Shown here in pieces: positions 11,908 through 22,730 of a DNA stretch of 64,000 nucleotides. How positions within the stretch are numbered: position 1 is the first letter of the stretch; every line of letters starts with the position of its first letter. The notes under the pieces are model-generated. The model saw only the letters and a program-made list of their open reading frames with translations, was not told the DNA's origin and did not search any database. A program made the position numbers and the translations under genes. The stretch spans positions 62,001-126,000 of the forward strand of contig JAANYP010004234.1 in assembly GCA_020465985.1 (NCBI GenBank), in the 5' to 3' direction. This DNA is from Centrapalus pauciflorus (lineage: Eukaryota > Streptophyta > Magnoliopsida > Asterales > Asteraceae).

Positions 11908-12337
11908 TTTACACACAAGATGTGTATAATTCGAGTTTCTTAGAATTTTCAGTTTTTCAAGTCTTAAATTCAGATTAAATCCAAATTTTACCCAATTTCA
12001 TTCAAATTGTAATCGAAGGTAAGGTTTTTGAATACAAACACTTTTTGTAAAGCACTTTTATGCAAAAATGGATCTAAACCATACTTTTTCAATGAAACAG
12101 TACCGGTTTATGAACTTTTCAAAATTTCAGAAAATTGCTCAGTTCTTTTTTCTGTGTTTTGAAAATCAAAACAAGTTTGTATTCAGTTGATTCGTCTTTG
12201 AAACCTGAACCTTCGATCCAATTTACACTTTAAATGAACAACAGAATCAAAACCCCTAGTGATTTTAGGGTTTTTCCGAAAAATGCTCAAGAACACGAAG
12301 AACAGATTCAATCTCAAACAGAATTATTCATTCCTAA
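11908..12337 (-). other. Leader of element 1 between primer-binding site and repeat array
   Basis: AT-rich untranslated leader. I see no conserved coding frame; a 63-codon plus-strand frame (12234-12425) runs antisense into the LTR and is not credible. Confidence 0.6.
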
Positions 12338-12350
12338 GGCTCTGATACCA
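12338..12350 (-). promoter_or_regulatory. Primer-binding site of element 1
   Basis: Sense TGGTATCAGAGCC, two bases after the LTR. This is the usual plant copia site, complementary to the 3' end of initiator tRNA-Met, from which minus-strand cDNA is primed. Confidence 0.93.
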
Positions 12351-12352
12351 AT

Positions 12353-12656
12353 TGTGAAATATAGTTTCTACGAATTCAATCAACAATATGCAATTAATAA
12401 GAACAATAAATGTAATCAATACTGACCGAATGATTTGATTGATACTCTTGATGATTACAAAATGATTTCTGGAATATTCTTGTACAGAGCAGCTTTCTCT
12501 AAATCAAATGCGTACAAAATGATATCTGACAGATCTGAAAAAATCTACCTATTTTGAAAGTCAACATGACTATTTATACACATTTACAAACTATAAGGAA
12601 ATTACATATTAAGTCCCTAGACTTTGATATTTCATCAACTAAAACATATTCCAACA
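12353..12656 (-). repeat. 5' LTR of element 1
   Basis: About 304 bp, starting TGTTGGAATATG and ending in CACA on the minus strand, directly before the primer-binding site. A TATAAATA box (sense) lies at 12571-12578. It aligns along its length with the 3' LTR of element 2 at 16541-16832. The flank is ATTTT; the matching target copy lies outside the window. Confidence 0.92.
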
Positions 12657-14300
12657 ATTTTCTACAATGTGTAACTATATTAAAAAAAATATTTTACGTG
12701 TTAAGTTAAGTATATATTAATTACAAATAATATATTTAATCATAAAATTCTAGATTATATATTTTGTTTAGATTAATTTGTTGATTAACTTATTTTTTAA
12801 GGCTACTTAAAGAATCATGTATTTTCATAAAAGTTTTTAAAAATTAAAAAGAATGTCTCTTAAAATTTAGGTACAACGTGTAAGTATGTTAAAATTTTTA
12901 ATACATTAATTAAATATATGTTGTTACATGAGATTTATGCTACACGACTCAACTTATCAAACTAAATTAAAAATAAACTAATATTTTTAATCTAAATATA
13001 TAATAATTATATTTTATTATATAGAATTATCAATATACGACTCAACTTATCAAATTAAATAAATTAAATAATATAATTACGCATTATATATAAAAAATGA
13101 TCATCGTAATATATTACATGGAATTAACTATAGCCATGAAATCATTACCATTATTATGATTCTATAAATATTAATATATTTGTTAGAAATTTTAAATCTA
13201 CAAATAGTGATATACATATATTTTTTTCAATATACTATTTGCAAATAAAATTCTTAGTCTCTTGTTATTTAAAGGAGATTTATGAATTACGTTTTTTGGT
13301 AAGATAATTTGGTTATTAAAGATATTTAATTTAAATAAATAAATTAAAATGTAACACAATATTTTTTTTCCTCTTTGTTAACGTATTTAGGTATAAAATA
13401 ATAAAAGATGTATCTTACATGTTACTTTAATGAAATAAATGATTATTATATTCTTAGTATCTCATCCTATCCTTGTGGTGTTTTGAAATTAAATAAAATA
13501 AATAAATGATGTATAGCATATGTAAATAATACCTTTATTATAATATAATTACTCAAATAGTTTAGAAGAAAACATAAAATATACAAATTAAAAAAATAAT
13601 ATATAGTTTTAAAAAGATTATTAAGATGAATTATTATTTATATAAGGAATCAGTGATATAAAAACATGATTTGCAATATTTAAACTAATTTAAATAAAAA
13701 TCAATAACTAAATAATAAATTTCTCGATTTAGAATATAGGAGAGCAAACATGCGGTTTATAAATCCAACTAAAATCCGAAACAAAATTAAAATTGAATAC
13801 GAATATACCAATGTGACTCTCATAGACATCTAATATATGTGATTGCCAAAAAAAAAAAAATTCTATTACAATAGTTCTCAACTTTCACAAAACAAACAAT
13901 TGCTTATACTACGAAATTAAAAAATAAGTCCTGTACCACAACGACTAATTAATACCTTTATTATTATATGTCTTTCTGCTTAGATGAAACCCAATTAAAT
14001 TTAAATGACGGGTGCTTTTCGAGCGAGAAGTTCTCCGACTCGGCATTGTCACCATCGGTGTATTCCAACAACATTAAATTAGCATATGGAGATGAGTTTT
14101 GTGATCCCGCATACGCTTTACTCTTGAACCTTACACTTTCACAACCATTTGCTGTGAAATCATTGCTACCATAAGCCTCGTTGGCCGTCATGAACCAAAA
14201 TTCTTAGCATTGTCGTAGGATTTTCCATCCATGAAATGATGGAAGAATGTGAATGAACAAATGTAACTTTGTTATTTATAGATAAATAATTGACATTAAT
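12657..14300. repeat. AT-rich dispersed repeat, copy A
   Basis: From about 12661 to 13520 it aligns with 27775-28640, and from about 13540 to 14290 with 30245-31006; part of it also aligns with 32930-33700. It includes a captured gene scrap (13964-14191). Its right part gives the empty site for a Helitron inserted in copy B. No gene of its own was found. Confidence 0.7.
13964..14191 (-). pseudogene. Captured gene fragment, copy 1 (unknown family)
   Basis: A 75-codon frame beginning MTANEAYGSN, with normal-looking amino-acid composition (Asn/Ser/Glu rich), stands out from the surrounding AT-rich repeat by higher GC. A second, more decayed copy lies at 30660-30880 in a homologous repeat, on the same strand. 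No catalytic motif or known domain is recognised. Because the block travels with a repeat next to Helitron ends, a host-exon fragment captured by a transposon is the simplest reading. It could instead be a non-coding but better-conserved part of the repeat. Confidence 0.4.
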
Positions 14301-14678
14301 TCATATTTATGGTAAAATAAAAACATTTAAATATATAAGAAATAATAACCTTAGGATAGATGGAGGGTTTTTACCAATTAAGGTGAAATTAATTAAATTT
14401 AAGCAACATTAAACCAATATTTAGTATCACATTAAAGCAATTATTCAAGTTTGAGAAAATGGATAGTCTACTATTATTAACCTTTTTTTTTTGAAAACTA
14501 AAACAATATTTAGTTTGATATTAAAACAATTAAGCAATTATTTAGTATAGGAGAAATGAATACATTAAAAACAATTATGACATGAATATTTATAACATGA
14601 ATATTTATGACATGTACTCAACTTTACATGAGATTTGTCCTCACATTTATTACATGGAGGACTCAACTTTTATATATA

Positions 14679-14712
14679 CTAGTCAAAATGACCCGTGCGA
14701 TGCACTGAGTTG
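14679..14712 (-). mobile_element. Helitron 3' end (minus strand)
   Basis: Sense reading gives a GTGC-ATC-GCAC hairpin with flanking bases, then TGACTAG followed by host T. CTRR after a short hairpin is the Helitron 3' terminus. The body extends rightward; its 5' end was not fixed. It abuts a sequence like the 5' end of another copy (rc of ACTCAACTTTTATATATA). Confidence 0.65.
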
Positions 14713-16540
14713 TTTTTTAGTTTAAATACATTGTAATTATTAGATATTTATGTTTTCGGGACCATTATAACCGTCTAAATGAGTTTGAAAGTTTTTTAAT
14801 ATTATAAAAAGATTGTAACTTTTCTATTTACTTGAATTACTTTATCAACTATTTAATAATAATTAACTTACTATATCTAAATAGTAAATACCATAACATA
14901 TAGTTATGCAGAAAATTTAAAAAAGAATGTCACATTTATACATGTAACTTTTAAAGGTCATATATCGTTCATATATTTTTGTTAATAGTAATAATTGTAT
15001 TATATAATAATTTAAAGATACTGATTTAGGAATAAGTTTTTCCATATTATTAAATTGAAAAACTTAATCATTCGTTATATATATGTAAAAAGTTGGTGAA
15101 TTCATTTTATTTATAGAATATATGGAATTAATCGTTCATTTTGATTATATATGTTTATCTTAAATTTTCTTTTAAAAAAATGAATAATGTTAGAAGTTTT
15201 GAGCATAATTAATTTAAATAATTAAAGTTAGAAGTTTTTAGTACAATCCGTTTTAGTACTTAAATATTTTAAAATGGTTGATTTTGATGATTAATTTTTT
15301 CTTAACAATATAATAAAAAATAAATGTAAAATAATTTATTTAATAAATGTATGTATTTTAGAATCATCATTTTAAATATTTGAACAAATATTATTGAAGT
15401 AATATTGTTATAGATCTAGTATAGAATCTATATATATGTTACAAATTACCAAAAACATTACTTTAACCAATTTTATATATTTAATAACTAATGATATTAA
15501 TATTACTTTAAAGAATATCTTTGTCATATTAATGACATCAATATCTTAATGACAATTTATAATAGAAATTTTATACTCAAATTTTGTTAACTAATAATAA
15601 AATGTATTAATGAAAAACTTTAGTTACTTATAATAAATTGTTTAAAATATTTAATTAAATACTAGATCCCAAAACATTTTAAATATTGAAATAAAACATT
15701 CTGTTGTGTTAGTAGACCAACCTAGTTCCAACATACCAAAGCATTGAAGTTTATATTTTTGATGTTGCTAAAGAATGGAAGCATCACCGTTTTCGAAAAG
15801 CTAAAAATATAGTTTAAATGTAATAAAAGGAAGAGAAAAAATCTTACTTCTATGCTAATCTCCAATTGGAGTTGTGTAATTCTATTTGGTCAATAAAAAT
15901 TTATCATACTTTTTCATAATCGTTCTATAGCATTAAAAGACATGCGCCAAAGTAAATGATGAGCGAAATAGTTACAAAATGTAAGATAGAAGGAAATATA
16001 GAAAATAATAAGTTCTAGGAGTAAAGCTAGTGTACTACTTATAGTTAACTAATTAATTTATTGTGAAAATGAGATGTAACTCAAAAGACAAAAATGTCAT
16101 AAATAAAATTTAATATAATACAGTGGAAGGGACATATAAACTTATTGATTGATCCTATTAAATTAAGCTATATAATGATGATGATGATGATGATAATTTT
16201 ATTTTAACATTTATTCTATCATAATAATAAAATATAAAATAGTTGACAGTAGTAGTAGTAATAATAATAATAATATTATTAACATTTAAATATATATGTA
16301 ACTATTATATTTACAAAACAGAATGAATAAGTTATTAATAAAATGATTAATGATATTCAAATGAAAAGGTTAACGAAAAAATTGTTATGATAATTAATTA
16401 TTTATGTCTCCTTATGTCTTGTACATCAAGTTTTATGAGTTGGACAATTTTAAATTCAAAACATTGCATTATTGTGTTGTAGCTTATTCTTTACAAATTT
16501 AAATTTATATGTCTTGTAATATAATATAGATATGATGATT
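14713..16540. other. AT-rich Helitron-like DNA, no gene seen
   Basis: About 1.8 kb of AT-rich DNA. The stretch 16040-16190 is related to 26070-26210, so both belong to one repeat family. Short trinucleotide runs (ATG/TAG/AAT) lie at 16178-16275. I see no credible coding sequence. Confidence 0.5.
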
Positions 16541-16832
16541 TGAGAAATATAGTTTCTACCAATTCAATCAACACAATACAATTAATAAGATCAATCAATG
16601 TAATCAAAACTAACCGAATGATTGGATTTAAGATCTTGATGATTACAATATGTTGAAGTGTAAAATCCTTCGTACAGTGCAGCTGCTTCTCAAAAGTTAA
16701 TTCGTACAAAATCTGACAGATCTCTTTTTCTAGAAAGTCAACATGACTATTTATATACAATTACAAACTATAAGGAAATTACATATTAAGTCCCTAGACT
16801 TTAATCTTTCATCAACTAAACATATTCCAACA
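16541..16832 (-). repeat. 3' LTR of element 2
   Basis: About 292 bp, sense start TGTTGGAATATG and end TCTCA. It is preceded in the sense direction by a polypurine tract and lies 31 bases beyond the stop codon of the extra ORF. It aligns with the LTR of element 1. Confidence 0.92.
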
Positions 16833-16846
16833 ATCTCCCCCTTTGA
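16833..16846 (-). promoter_or_regulatory. Polypurine tract of element 2
   Basis: Sense AAAGGGGGAGATTG directly abuts the 3' LTR: the plus-strand primer site. Confidence 0.9.
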
Positions 16847-16863
16847 TGAAAGAAGCAAAGTCT

Positions 16864-19800
16864 TCATGTTGACAATCCAAGCTTCTGTTCAAATCTTCGA
16901 ACACTTTTTCTATCTGACAGCCTCCATTCAATCTTAGAGATAAATTCAACCATGAGTTTTCTATCGTTAACTGACAGAGCACCTTTCTTTGTCTTCCTCT
17001 TCTGATCTGCTGCCAGTTTGCCTTTCAGACCAGTCAACACTTTAATCAATGTTCCGTCAGAAAACTTATTCAGTTCAACACTTCTCATGGCTCTCAATCT
17101 TTTATTTCTATCTTTGTACATGACAGCTGGATGTTTCATCATTATAACTTGAAATTCTTTAAGCTCACCAGCAAATTTAATATCTCTGTGAGGCGCAGTC
17201 ATGTTTATCTTCCTCATCCCTCTCTCAACTCCAATCTGTAAATCTTGCACTGACATTAATACCAGTTTGGTATGCATAAAATGAAACAATGTCTTCAGCG
17301 CAAATCTACAATGTTCGTTCCTTTTATTCCTGCACAGTTCGTCAAAAAGATCTTCAATATCGACCAAGTGCATGTTGAACATGTCGGCTTCAGTGAATAC
17401 ATACGTGTTTCCATCGGACCTGGTAACAGTAAACTTCGGATAAAAAATCTTAACAAATCTTTCCTTTTCAATCATCACCAGATCTACTATCCTGAATTCA
17501 CTCTTCACCTTCTCAACCTCTTGAGTCTTATTTCTTAAGAAACTGGCATAGTTGACCAGATTGGGCATGTTCGGCTCTAAAACTCGGAATAACTTGAGAA
17601 ATGAACAGGGAGCTTGTTTCTTGCAAAAAATCCTTTTCTCCAAAATATCTTCAATATAAGGCATCTTATTCCTTTTTCTGATGAATTCAGCAGATCTATT
17701 CTCTGGAAGCTCTAGCTTTTTCACCTTCTTCTTGCTTATCTCATCTTTATTCAACAAAGTCAACATATCTTGAATTTCTCTCTGCACCACTTGTTGAGCT
17801 TCAAATCTGAGTCTATGTTGTTTCTTAGACTCATCGGCAAGCACATACTCGTTGAAGAATCTATCCATTACCTCAACCTCATTCAGTATGACCTTTTCTT
17901 GTGCAACACTGCTCTCAACTGGAAACTCTTCAAATTCCTCTTTAACTTGAATAACCACCTCAGGCTTTTCAACCGTTGGTGTCAAATCAGTATCCTTCAA
18001 AATCTCTTCAACTAACCCTTCCTCCTCCTCAATTCTTTCAGCTCTGAAATCAACATCAGTTAAGGCAATTATATCATCATCTTCTGATACTTCAATGTAC
18101 TCCTCCCTCTCTTCTCCTATACCTTGAATACTTAAATCTTGATTTTTCTCTTGATTGTCTTCATCTGAATCAATATATTCAACAAAGTGATAGATATCAG
18201 ACTGAATGTTCAAAGGAACTGGAACATCTTCATGAAGAATCAATCCCAGCTCTCTTTGTTCACCAGCTGAATCTTTTGAGCCTCCAGCCTCTTTCTCTTG
18301 AACTTCCGGTTCCTTTTCTGGATACGTAATCATTAATAACCCAGGCGTTGGTTCATCAAGCTTTCTCCTCTTCTCCCCCTCATGAGGAGCATCATCGGAG
18401 TCCTCATCATGCTCATCATGCTTCCTTTTGGATGAGGAAGCTTGAGCCTTACACGTCTCTTCTACTGCAGCTACTCTTTCAGACAAATTTCCTAAAGCCG
18501 TTACCACTGTATTCTCTAAACTGATCATGCGTTCTCTCATCTCGTCAAATTGATCAAAAACAAAATCTTTTAACTCTTCCTTCAACTCCTCCATTGCTTG
18601 TTTTGATTCATCTCTTTTAACCGACTCCTCCGCAACATCCTTTCCCTTCAAAAACTTCTGAATGTTAGACATTTGAGCCATGACCTCAGCCAGTTGATTA
18701 GATACATGCGTGTTGACTCCAGAAACAACTGCATTCAAGGCTGTTGACAGAGTTGATTCGGTCACAAACGGGGATAAACTCACTACTGGGTCACGAAGAC
18801 TTCCAGTTGACACAACAGTTGAACTGGTAAACAGAACTTCTGTGTGGCCAGTGCTCAGAGTTGGTATTTGCGTTTCTCTGACTGGACTTCCACCCTCTTC
18901 AAGTGACGGAGCAACAAATGCTTCCATTACTAAGGGTGTTCCGGTGGGAACACGAAGTTCGGCCACACTGACTTCAACGAATGAAGTCGACTCAAGTGTC
19001 CTAATGTGTATAGGATCTAGACTCAGTGAATCAAATGAAGTCGTACACACGGGCAACTGTGTACTGGTTTCAATATCCATCAAGTCCAATTGACTTTCGG
19101 ATAGATTGTGTGTTTCATCCCGGTGAGCAAATGAAACAATCTCCTGTTGAGAGGAGATTGAGTGGATAGGAGGGTGTGCAGTCGTCAGTGGGATACTGAC
19201 TTGTTCAATGCTAACTCTCATAGGAGAGCTAACAGTGGATGTGGTTAATTCCCGGCTTTCTGGGCTTAAGGGCACCCTCACACTCTCTACAGCGATGTGC
19301 TCAACCTCAATCATCATTCCCCCTCCTTCATGATGATCTCCACCATCATCACCATCATCATCATCATCACCCTCTCCCTCTTCTTCTTGAATATCAGATA
19401 GAGTTCTCTCAGAATCAGATTTCTCTTGTTCTTCCTCACCACCCCTCACACTTCCTTCACCCTCACTCTCAGAACGGCTAACCTGAACTTCAGCCCCTTG
19501 CTGAGGTTCCGCTATCCTTAAAGCTCCTGGGCTAAGAGAACCCGGTTCTTGGGTCTCTATGGGAGCATGATCTATTCTATATAACCTCACATTTTCACTC
19601 TCAGGATCTGCATACTTCAGTAAATATTCAGGAATCGGCATGATATTTGCATTAGGAGAGTCCGGCACTTCATGTAGACTCATCATAACATAGTCTGGGC
19701 ATCGTTGAGAGTTGGCTCGCTTTGGAATATTTTCATTTGCCCTTAAGATCCCTCGAATAAGGATCTGTATAAATCTCTGAAGTGGCACAAATTTCCTTGC

Positions 19801-20550
19801 TCGATTTGTTGTTTTTGCAAGCACAACCTCCTTTAGATCCTCCCATATGCACTGAGCAAAGTCATAATGTTTATTGAATGCTATCCCATGAAAGATTCTC
19901 AAGCAGTGAATGCTGCATCTGTCAATCCCTGTATGCTTAGATGTCATACACCTATTGATGATCCCAAATAACGTATACCATTCGCCATTCAATCCATTTC
20001 TGTGAAACTTTGAGCTCTTCGGAAGTGGTTTTGAGTAGCCTAGGCAGATTAAATCATGAACCAGCTCTTCATCAGAAACAAAGTCTTCAAAATCTGCCAA
20101 CTCAGGGAAATTCACAGTATCTATACGTCTTGGAAGAAACAAGTTATGACGCAGTCTTGCTAGGGTGATTTTCGTTTTGAACTGGTCAATTGTTACTTTG
20201 AAGTGGTGATTTCCGTCCGCGGGAACAAATTTGACAGTGTGCCAAAATTGTTGTAAGTACACTTGAGGAATAGACGGTTTGTATTGTAATAGATAACCTA
20301 GTGGATGACCTTTCAATATGTCCACTATGATAGGATGGCTTACTTTGATGACTTTGGTATCAAGACGATGATTATTGTCACGAAACGGAAGGCAATGTTT
20401 TGGTTTTACAAGTTGGTTATCAGGAATAATATGGGTTTGTGAGGAACGGGCTACAGAAGTTGATCGGACTGGGGTAGAGACGAGAGTATGGTTTGATGAT
20501 GATTGAGCATCAGAGGAATTAGAATTTTGGGATTGTACAGGAGATGCCAT
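16864..20550 (-). CDS. Extra ORF downstream of pol, intact, 1,228 residues
   Basis: Intact frame starting at the ATG at 20550 (MASPVQS), chosen because it follows a conserved acceptor-like site and matches the start in element 1; an upstream in-frame ATG at 20652 is not supported. Visible layout: a Ser/Thr-rich start; a conserved folded region to about residue 330; an acidic Asp/His/Gly run near 387-410; a Ser/Thr/Pro-rich stretch; a coiled coil near 649-700; a bipartite basic motif (KRKH to KRRK) near 708-730; acidic segments; and a Lys/Arg-rich C-terminal domain. I see no signal peptide or membrane segment. The position equals the Sirevirus 'envelope-like' ORF, but the visible traits fit a nuclear or nucleic-acid-associated protein better. 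Function unknown. Confidence 0.88.
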   Translation of the reverse strand: MASPVQSQNSNSSDAQSSSNHTLVSTPVRSTSVARSSQTHIIPDNQLVKPKHCLPFRDNNHRLDTKVIKVSHPIIVDILKGHPLGYLLQYKPSIPQVYLQQFWHTVKFVPADGNHHFKVTIDQFKTKITLARLRHNLFLPRRIDTVNFPELADFEDFVSDEELVHDLICLGYSKPLPKSSKFHRNGLNGEWYTLFGIINRCMTSKHTGIDRCSIHCLRIFHGIAFNKHYDFAQCIWEDLKEVVLAKTTNRARKFVPLQRFIQILIRGILRANENIPKRANSQRCPDYVMMSLHEVPDSPNANIMPIPEYLLKYADPESENVRLYRIDHAPIETQEPGSLSPGALRIAEPQQGAEVQVSRSESEGEGSVRGGEEEQEKSDSERTLSDIQEEEGEGDDDDDGDDGGDHHEGGGMMIEVEHIAVESVRVPLSPESRELTTSTVSSPMRVSIEQVSIPLTTAHPPIHSISSQQEIVSFAHRDETHNLSESQLDLMDIETSTQLPVCTTSFDSLSLDPIHIRTLESTSFVEVSVAELRVPTGTPLVMEAFVAPSLEEGGSPVRETQIPTLSTGHTEVLFTSSTVVSTGSLRDPVVSLSPFVTESTLSTALNAVVSGVNTHVSNQLAEVMAQMSNIQKFLKGKDVAEESVKRDESKQAMEELKEELKDFVFDQFDEMRERMISLENTVVTALGNLSERVAAVEETCKAQASSSKRKHDEHDEDSDDAPHEGEKRRKLDEPTPGLLMITYPEKEPEVQEKEAGGSKDSAGEQRELGLILHEDVPVPLNIQSDIYHFVEYIDSDEDNQEKNQDLSIQGIGEEREEYIEVSEDDDIIALTDVDFRAERIEEEEGLVEEILKDTDLTPTVEKPEVVIQVKEEFEEFPVESSVAQEKVILNEVEVMDRFFNEYVLADESKKQHRLRFEAQQVVQREIQDMLTLLNKDEISKKKVKKLELPENRSAEFIRKRNKMPYIEDILEKRIFCKKQAPCSFLKLFRVLEPNMPNLVNYASFLRNKTQEVEKVKSEFRIVDLVMIEKERFVKIFYPKFTVTRSDGNTYVFTEADMFNMHLVDIEDLFDELCRNKRNEHCRFALKTLFHFMHTKLVLMSVQDLQIGVERGMRKINMTAPHRDIKFAGELKEFQVIMMKHPAVMYKDRNKRLRAMRSVELNKFSDGTLIKVLTGLKGKLAADQKRKTKKGALSVNDRKLMVEFISKIEWRLSDRKSVRRFEQKLGLST

Positions 20551-20556
20551 TTGAAT

Positions 20557-20575
20557 ACCTGTAAAAATAAAATTC
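20557..20575 (-). promoter_or_regulatory. Splice-acceptor-like site before the extra ORF (element 2)
   Basis: Sense T-rich tract, TTTTTACAG then G, eight bases before the ATG; same position as in element 1. Inferred 3' splice site. Confidence 0.45.
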
Positions 20576-20843
20576 ATGTTAGATTTACCAAGTACACAAA
20601 GTACAACCTTCAAAATGTAGAAAAACTTGTAACATTTTATCAGAAATTGCAATAACTTGTGATTTTCTGTTTAAAGCATCGGGATTCCTGACAATAATTG
20701 AAAAATTATTGAGAGAATTCCAAAGTCAATCGTTTAGAGACCAATGTTAGAAAAACACAAATTTGTAACAATTTCTTAAAAAATGTGACATTTTTTCTGA
20801 AAACTTTAAAATTCTATACTTAGAAAAAAAATTTCTGATGAAT

Positions 20844-21560
20844 CTCGAATGAACCTATACAATTCTCGAATGACACTGTAATAATCTCGGGTGACACATG
20901 ATACAACTCGAATAAGACTACACCCAACTCGAATGATGAGACTAGAAAACTCGACTAAGTCTACATACAACTCGAATGATATGTACATGAAACTCGACCA
21001 AGTCTATATACAACTCGAATGATGAGACTACAAACTCGAATAATACACTATAAAACTCGAATGAAGAGTCTAGGAAACTCGAATAAGACTCTGAAAAACT
21101 CGAATGAAGTTTGATTCAACTCGAATGAGTCTTGAAGTTTCTCGAATGAAGAAACATGAAACTCGATTAAGTCACAACAAAACTCGAATGTTATATACAT
21201 GAAACTCGAATGTAACATGTATTAAACTCGAATAGAAAATGAAATTCAACACCTAACTCGAATGACTAAGTTATTTTCTCGATTAACACAGAGTCTCAAC
21301 TCGATTATGCTTGAAACACATGTTCTGAAAAATTTTCTAAGTATTACATCCACATATTTCTCGAATGAGTCATGATGCAACTCGAATTATGCTTAGATAA
21401 AACTCGAATGACAATGCATCACAACTCGAATGACACTGTCACTCAACTCGAATGACTCTTTAAAAACTCGAATGTAACTGTTGATCAACTCGAGTAACAC
21501 TTTCAAGAAACACGAATGAAGCTGTTGATCAACTCGAATGATACGTCAAAGAAACTCGAA
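20844..21560 (-). repeat. CTCGA array, 21-22 bp period (element 2)
   Basis: Cores at 20844, 20865, 20886, 20907, 20928, 20950, 20971, 20993, 21014, 21035, 21056, 21078, 21099, 21120, 21141, 21162, 21183, 21205, 21227 and further to 21555. The run of 21s and 22s is broken only around 21250-21370. It occupies the same place as the array at 2647-3262. Confidence 0.9.
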
Positions 21561-22457
21561 TGAAGCTGTATTCGAGAAATGTCTTTTCATGTTTTTCGAC
21601 AAGTCTAAAACACACTGAATTTGAGGAATTTAATTTCAAGAAGCATTTTCAGTGTTTTAACACTTGAACCCCCTTCGAAAATGAATTTTAAACACATTTG
21701 TTTTACTGAACTTTGAACAAAAACAACTTTAAAGTTGTTAAAAATTCAAATTTCAGAAAAATCAAAAATGCGAAACTGTTCGATTGAAAAATTGATGATT
21801 GTGTGTGTGTGAATTGAAAATGACTTATGAAACTTCAGATTCATAGTCATATTGTCATTGTGGACAACAACACACACTTAATTTCAGTTTCAAGAATCAT
21901 TCAGATGATTCACCATTAACGGCCAAGAACTCAAAATAAAAAGACGAACACATATTCACATTTGAACAAATACTCTGAAAATATGCACAAACAAACTGAA
22001 AAAAATAAAGAAAAACAAACTTTTACTCACAATTTTGATGAAAGAAAACCGTCGGTTGGTGGGTTTTTGAGGTTTCTTCAAAGTTAAGAAAGCTTGTTGG
22101 AGAAGATGAAGTTGATTTTCCGAAAAAAATGATTTGAATTTGAAAATTCAAATTTATAGTCAAATTGAGCCGGCCCATTTGAATTTTTCAATGTTAAACA
22201 ACCCGGCCCATGTTTAAATTTTCTCAATATTAACATTCGGCCCATCTTCTATTTTAAACCACATTAGCCCACATACCTATTTTTCAAAAAAAAAAATTGT
22301 GACTAAAAAAAATAAAAAAAAATCCATCATCTCAAAAAAAAATTTAAAATGAACTTAAAAAAAATATACTTGAGAAAAAAAAATTCCACATACACATCAT
22401 AAAAAAAATGAAAAACACACACAACAAAAAAATTAAAATTATTAACAAAATGCGTTT
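21561..22457 (-). other. Noncoding spacer of element 2
   Basis: AT-rich then A-rich noncoding DNA, aligned with 3263-4194 of element 1. No gene seen. Confidence 0.6.
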
Positions 22458-22596
22458 GCTCCCCATTGAATTTTTGAAAGTTGCTCCCCCTCAACTTATG
22501 ATTTCAGTTTGCAGCTCTGCTCCCCCTACAAAATAACAGATAATTTTTATCAGATTTATGCAAAATCAGATAAAATGTTTTTCTGCTCCCCCTGCA
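22458..22596 (-). promoter_or_regulatory. Polypurine-tract cluster after pol (element 2)
   Basis: Four sense GGGGGAGC-type blocks at about 22458 (changed to GGGGAGC), 22492, 22519 and 22581, matching the cluster of element 1. Confidence 0.65.
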
Positions 22597-22730
22597 CATG
22601 ACATTCCAGATCTCGTTAAATTCTCAAGTATGTAAACCTTTTATGAATCCTGAATTTAACATCAGATAAAAATCACTTAAAAAATGAAAATTTTAAAATT
22701 AAAATTTTGAAACTACTGAATTATTAAATC

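Larger units (their letters stand above)
1..12656 (-). mobile_element. Element 1: Sirevirus-type Ty1/copia retrotransposon, 3' end outside window
   Basis: On the minus strand the order is 5' LTR, primer-binding site, long leader, gag with zinc knuckle, coiled-coil linker, protease, integrase, RT, RNase H, polypurine cluster, repeat-rich spacer and a second long ORF. Integrase before RT defines Ty1/copia. An extra ORF after pol and several GGGGGAG tracts are known Sirevirus traits. By alignment with element 2, base 1 corresponds to about base 18199, so roughly 1.7 kb including the 3' LTR is missing and full length would be near 14.3 kb. The coding part is decayed by two frameshifts and three stop codons. 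The LTRs are short (about 300 bp) for a Sirevirus, so the exact lineage is an inference. Confidence 0.9.

Noticed and set aside
16864..20550. Labelling the extra ORF as an envelope glycoprotein
   Set aside because: I see no signal peptide, membrane segment or furin-like site; only its position supports that name.
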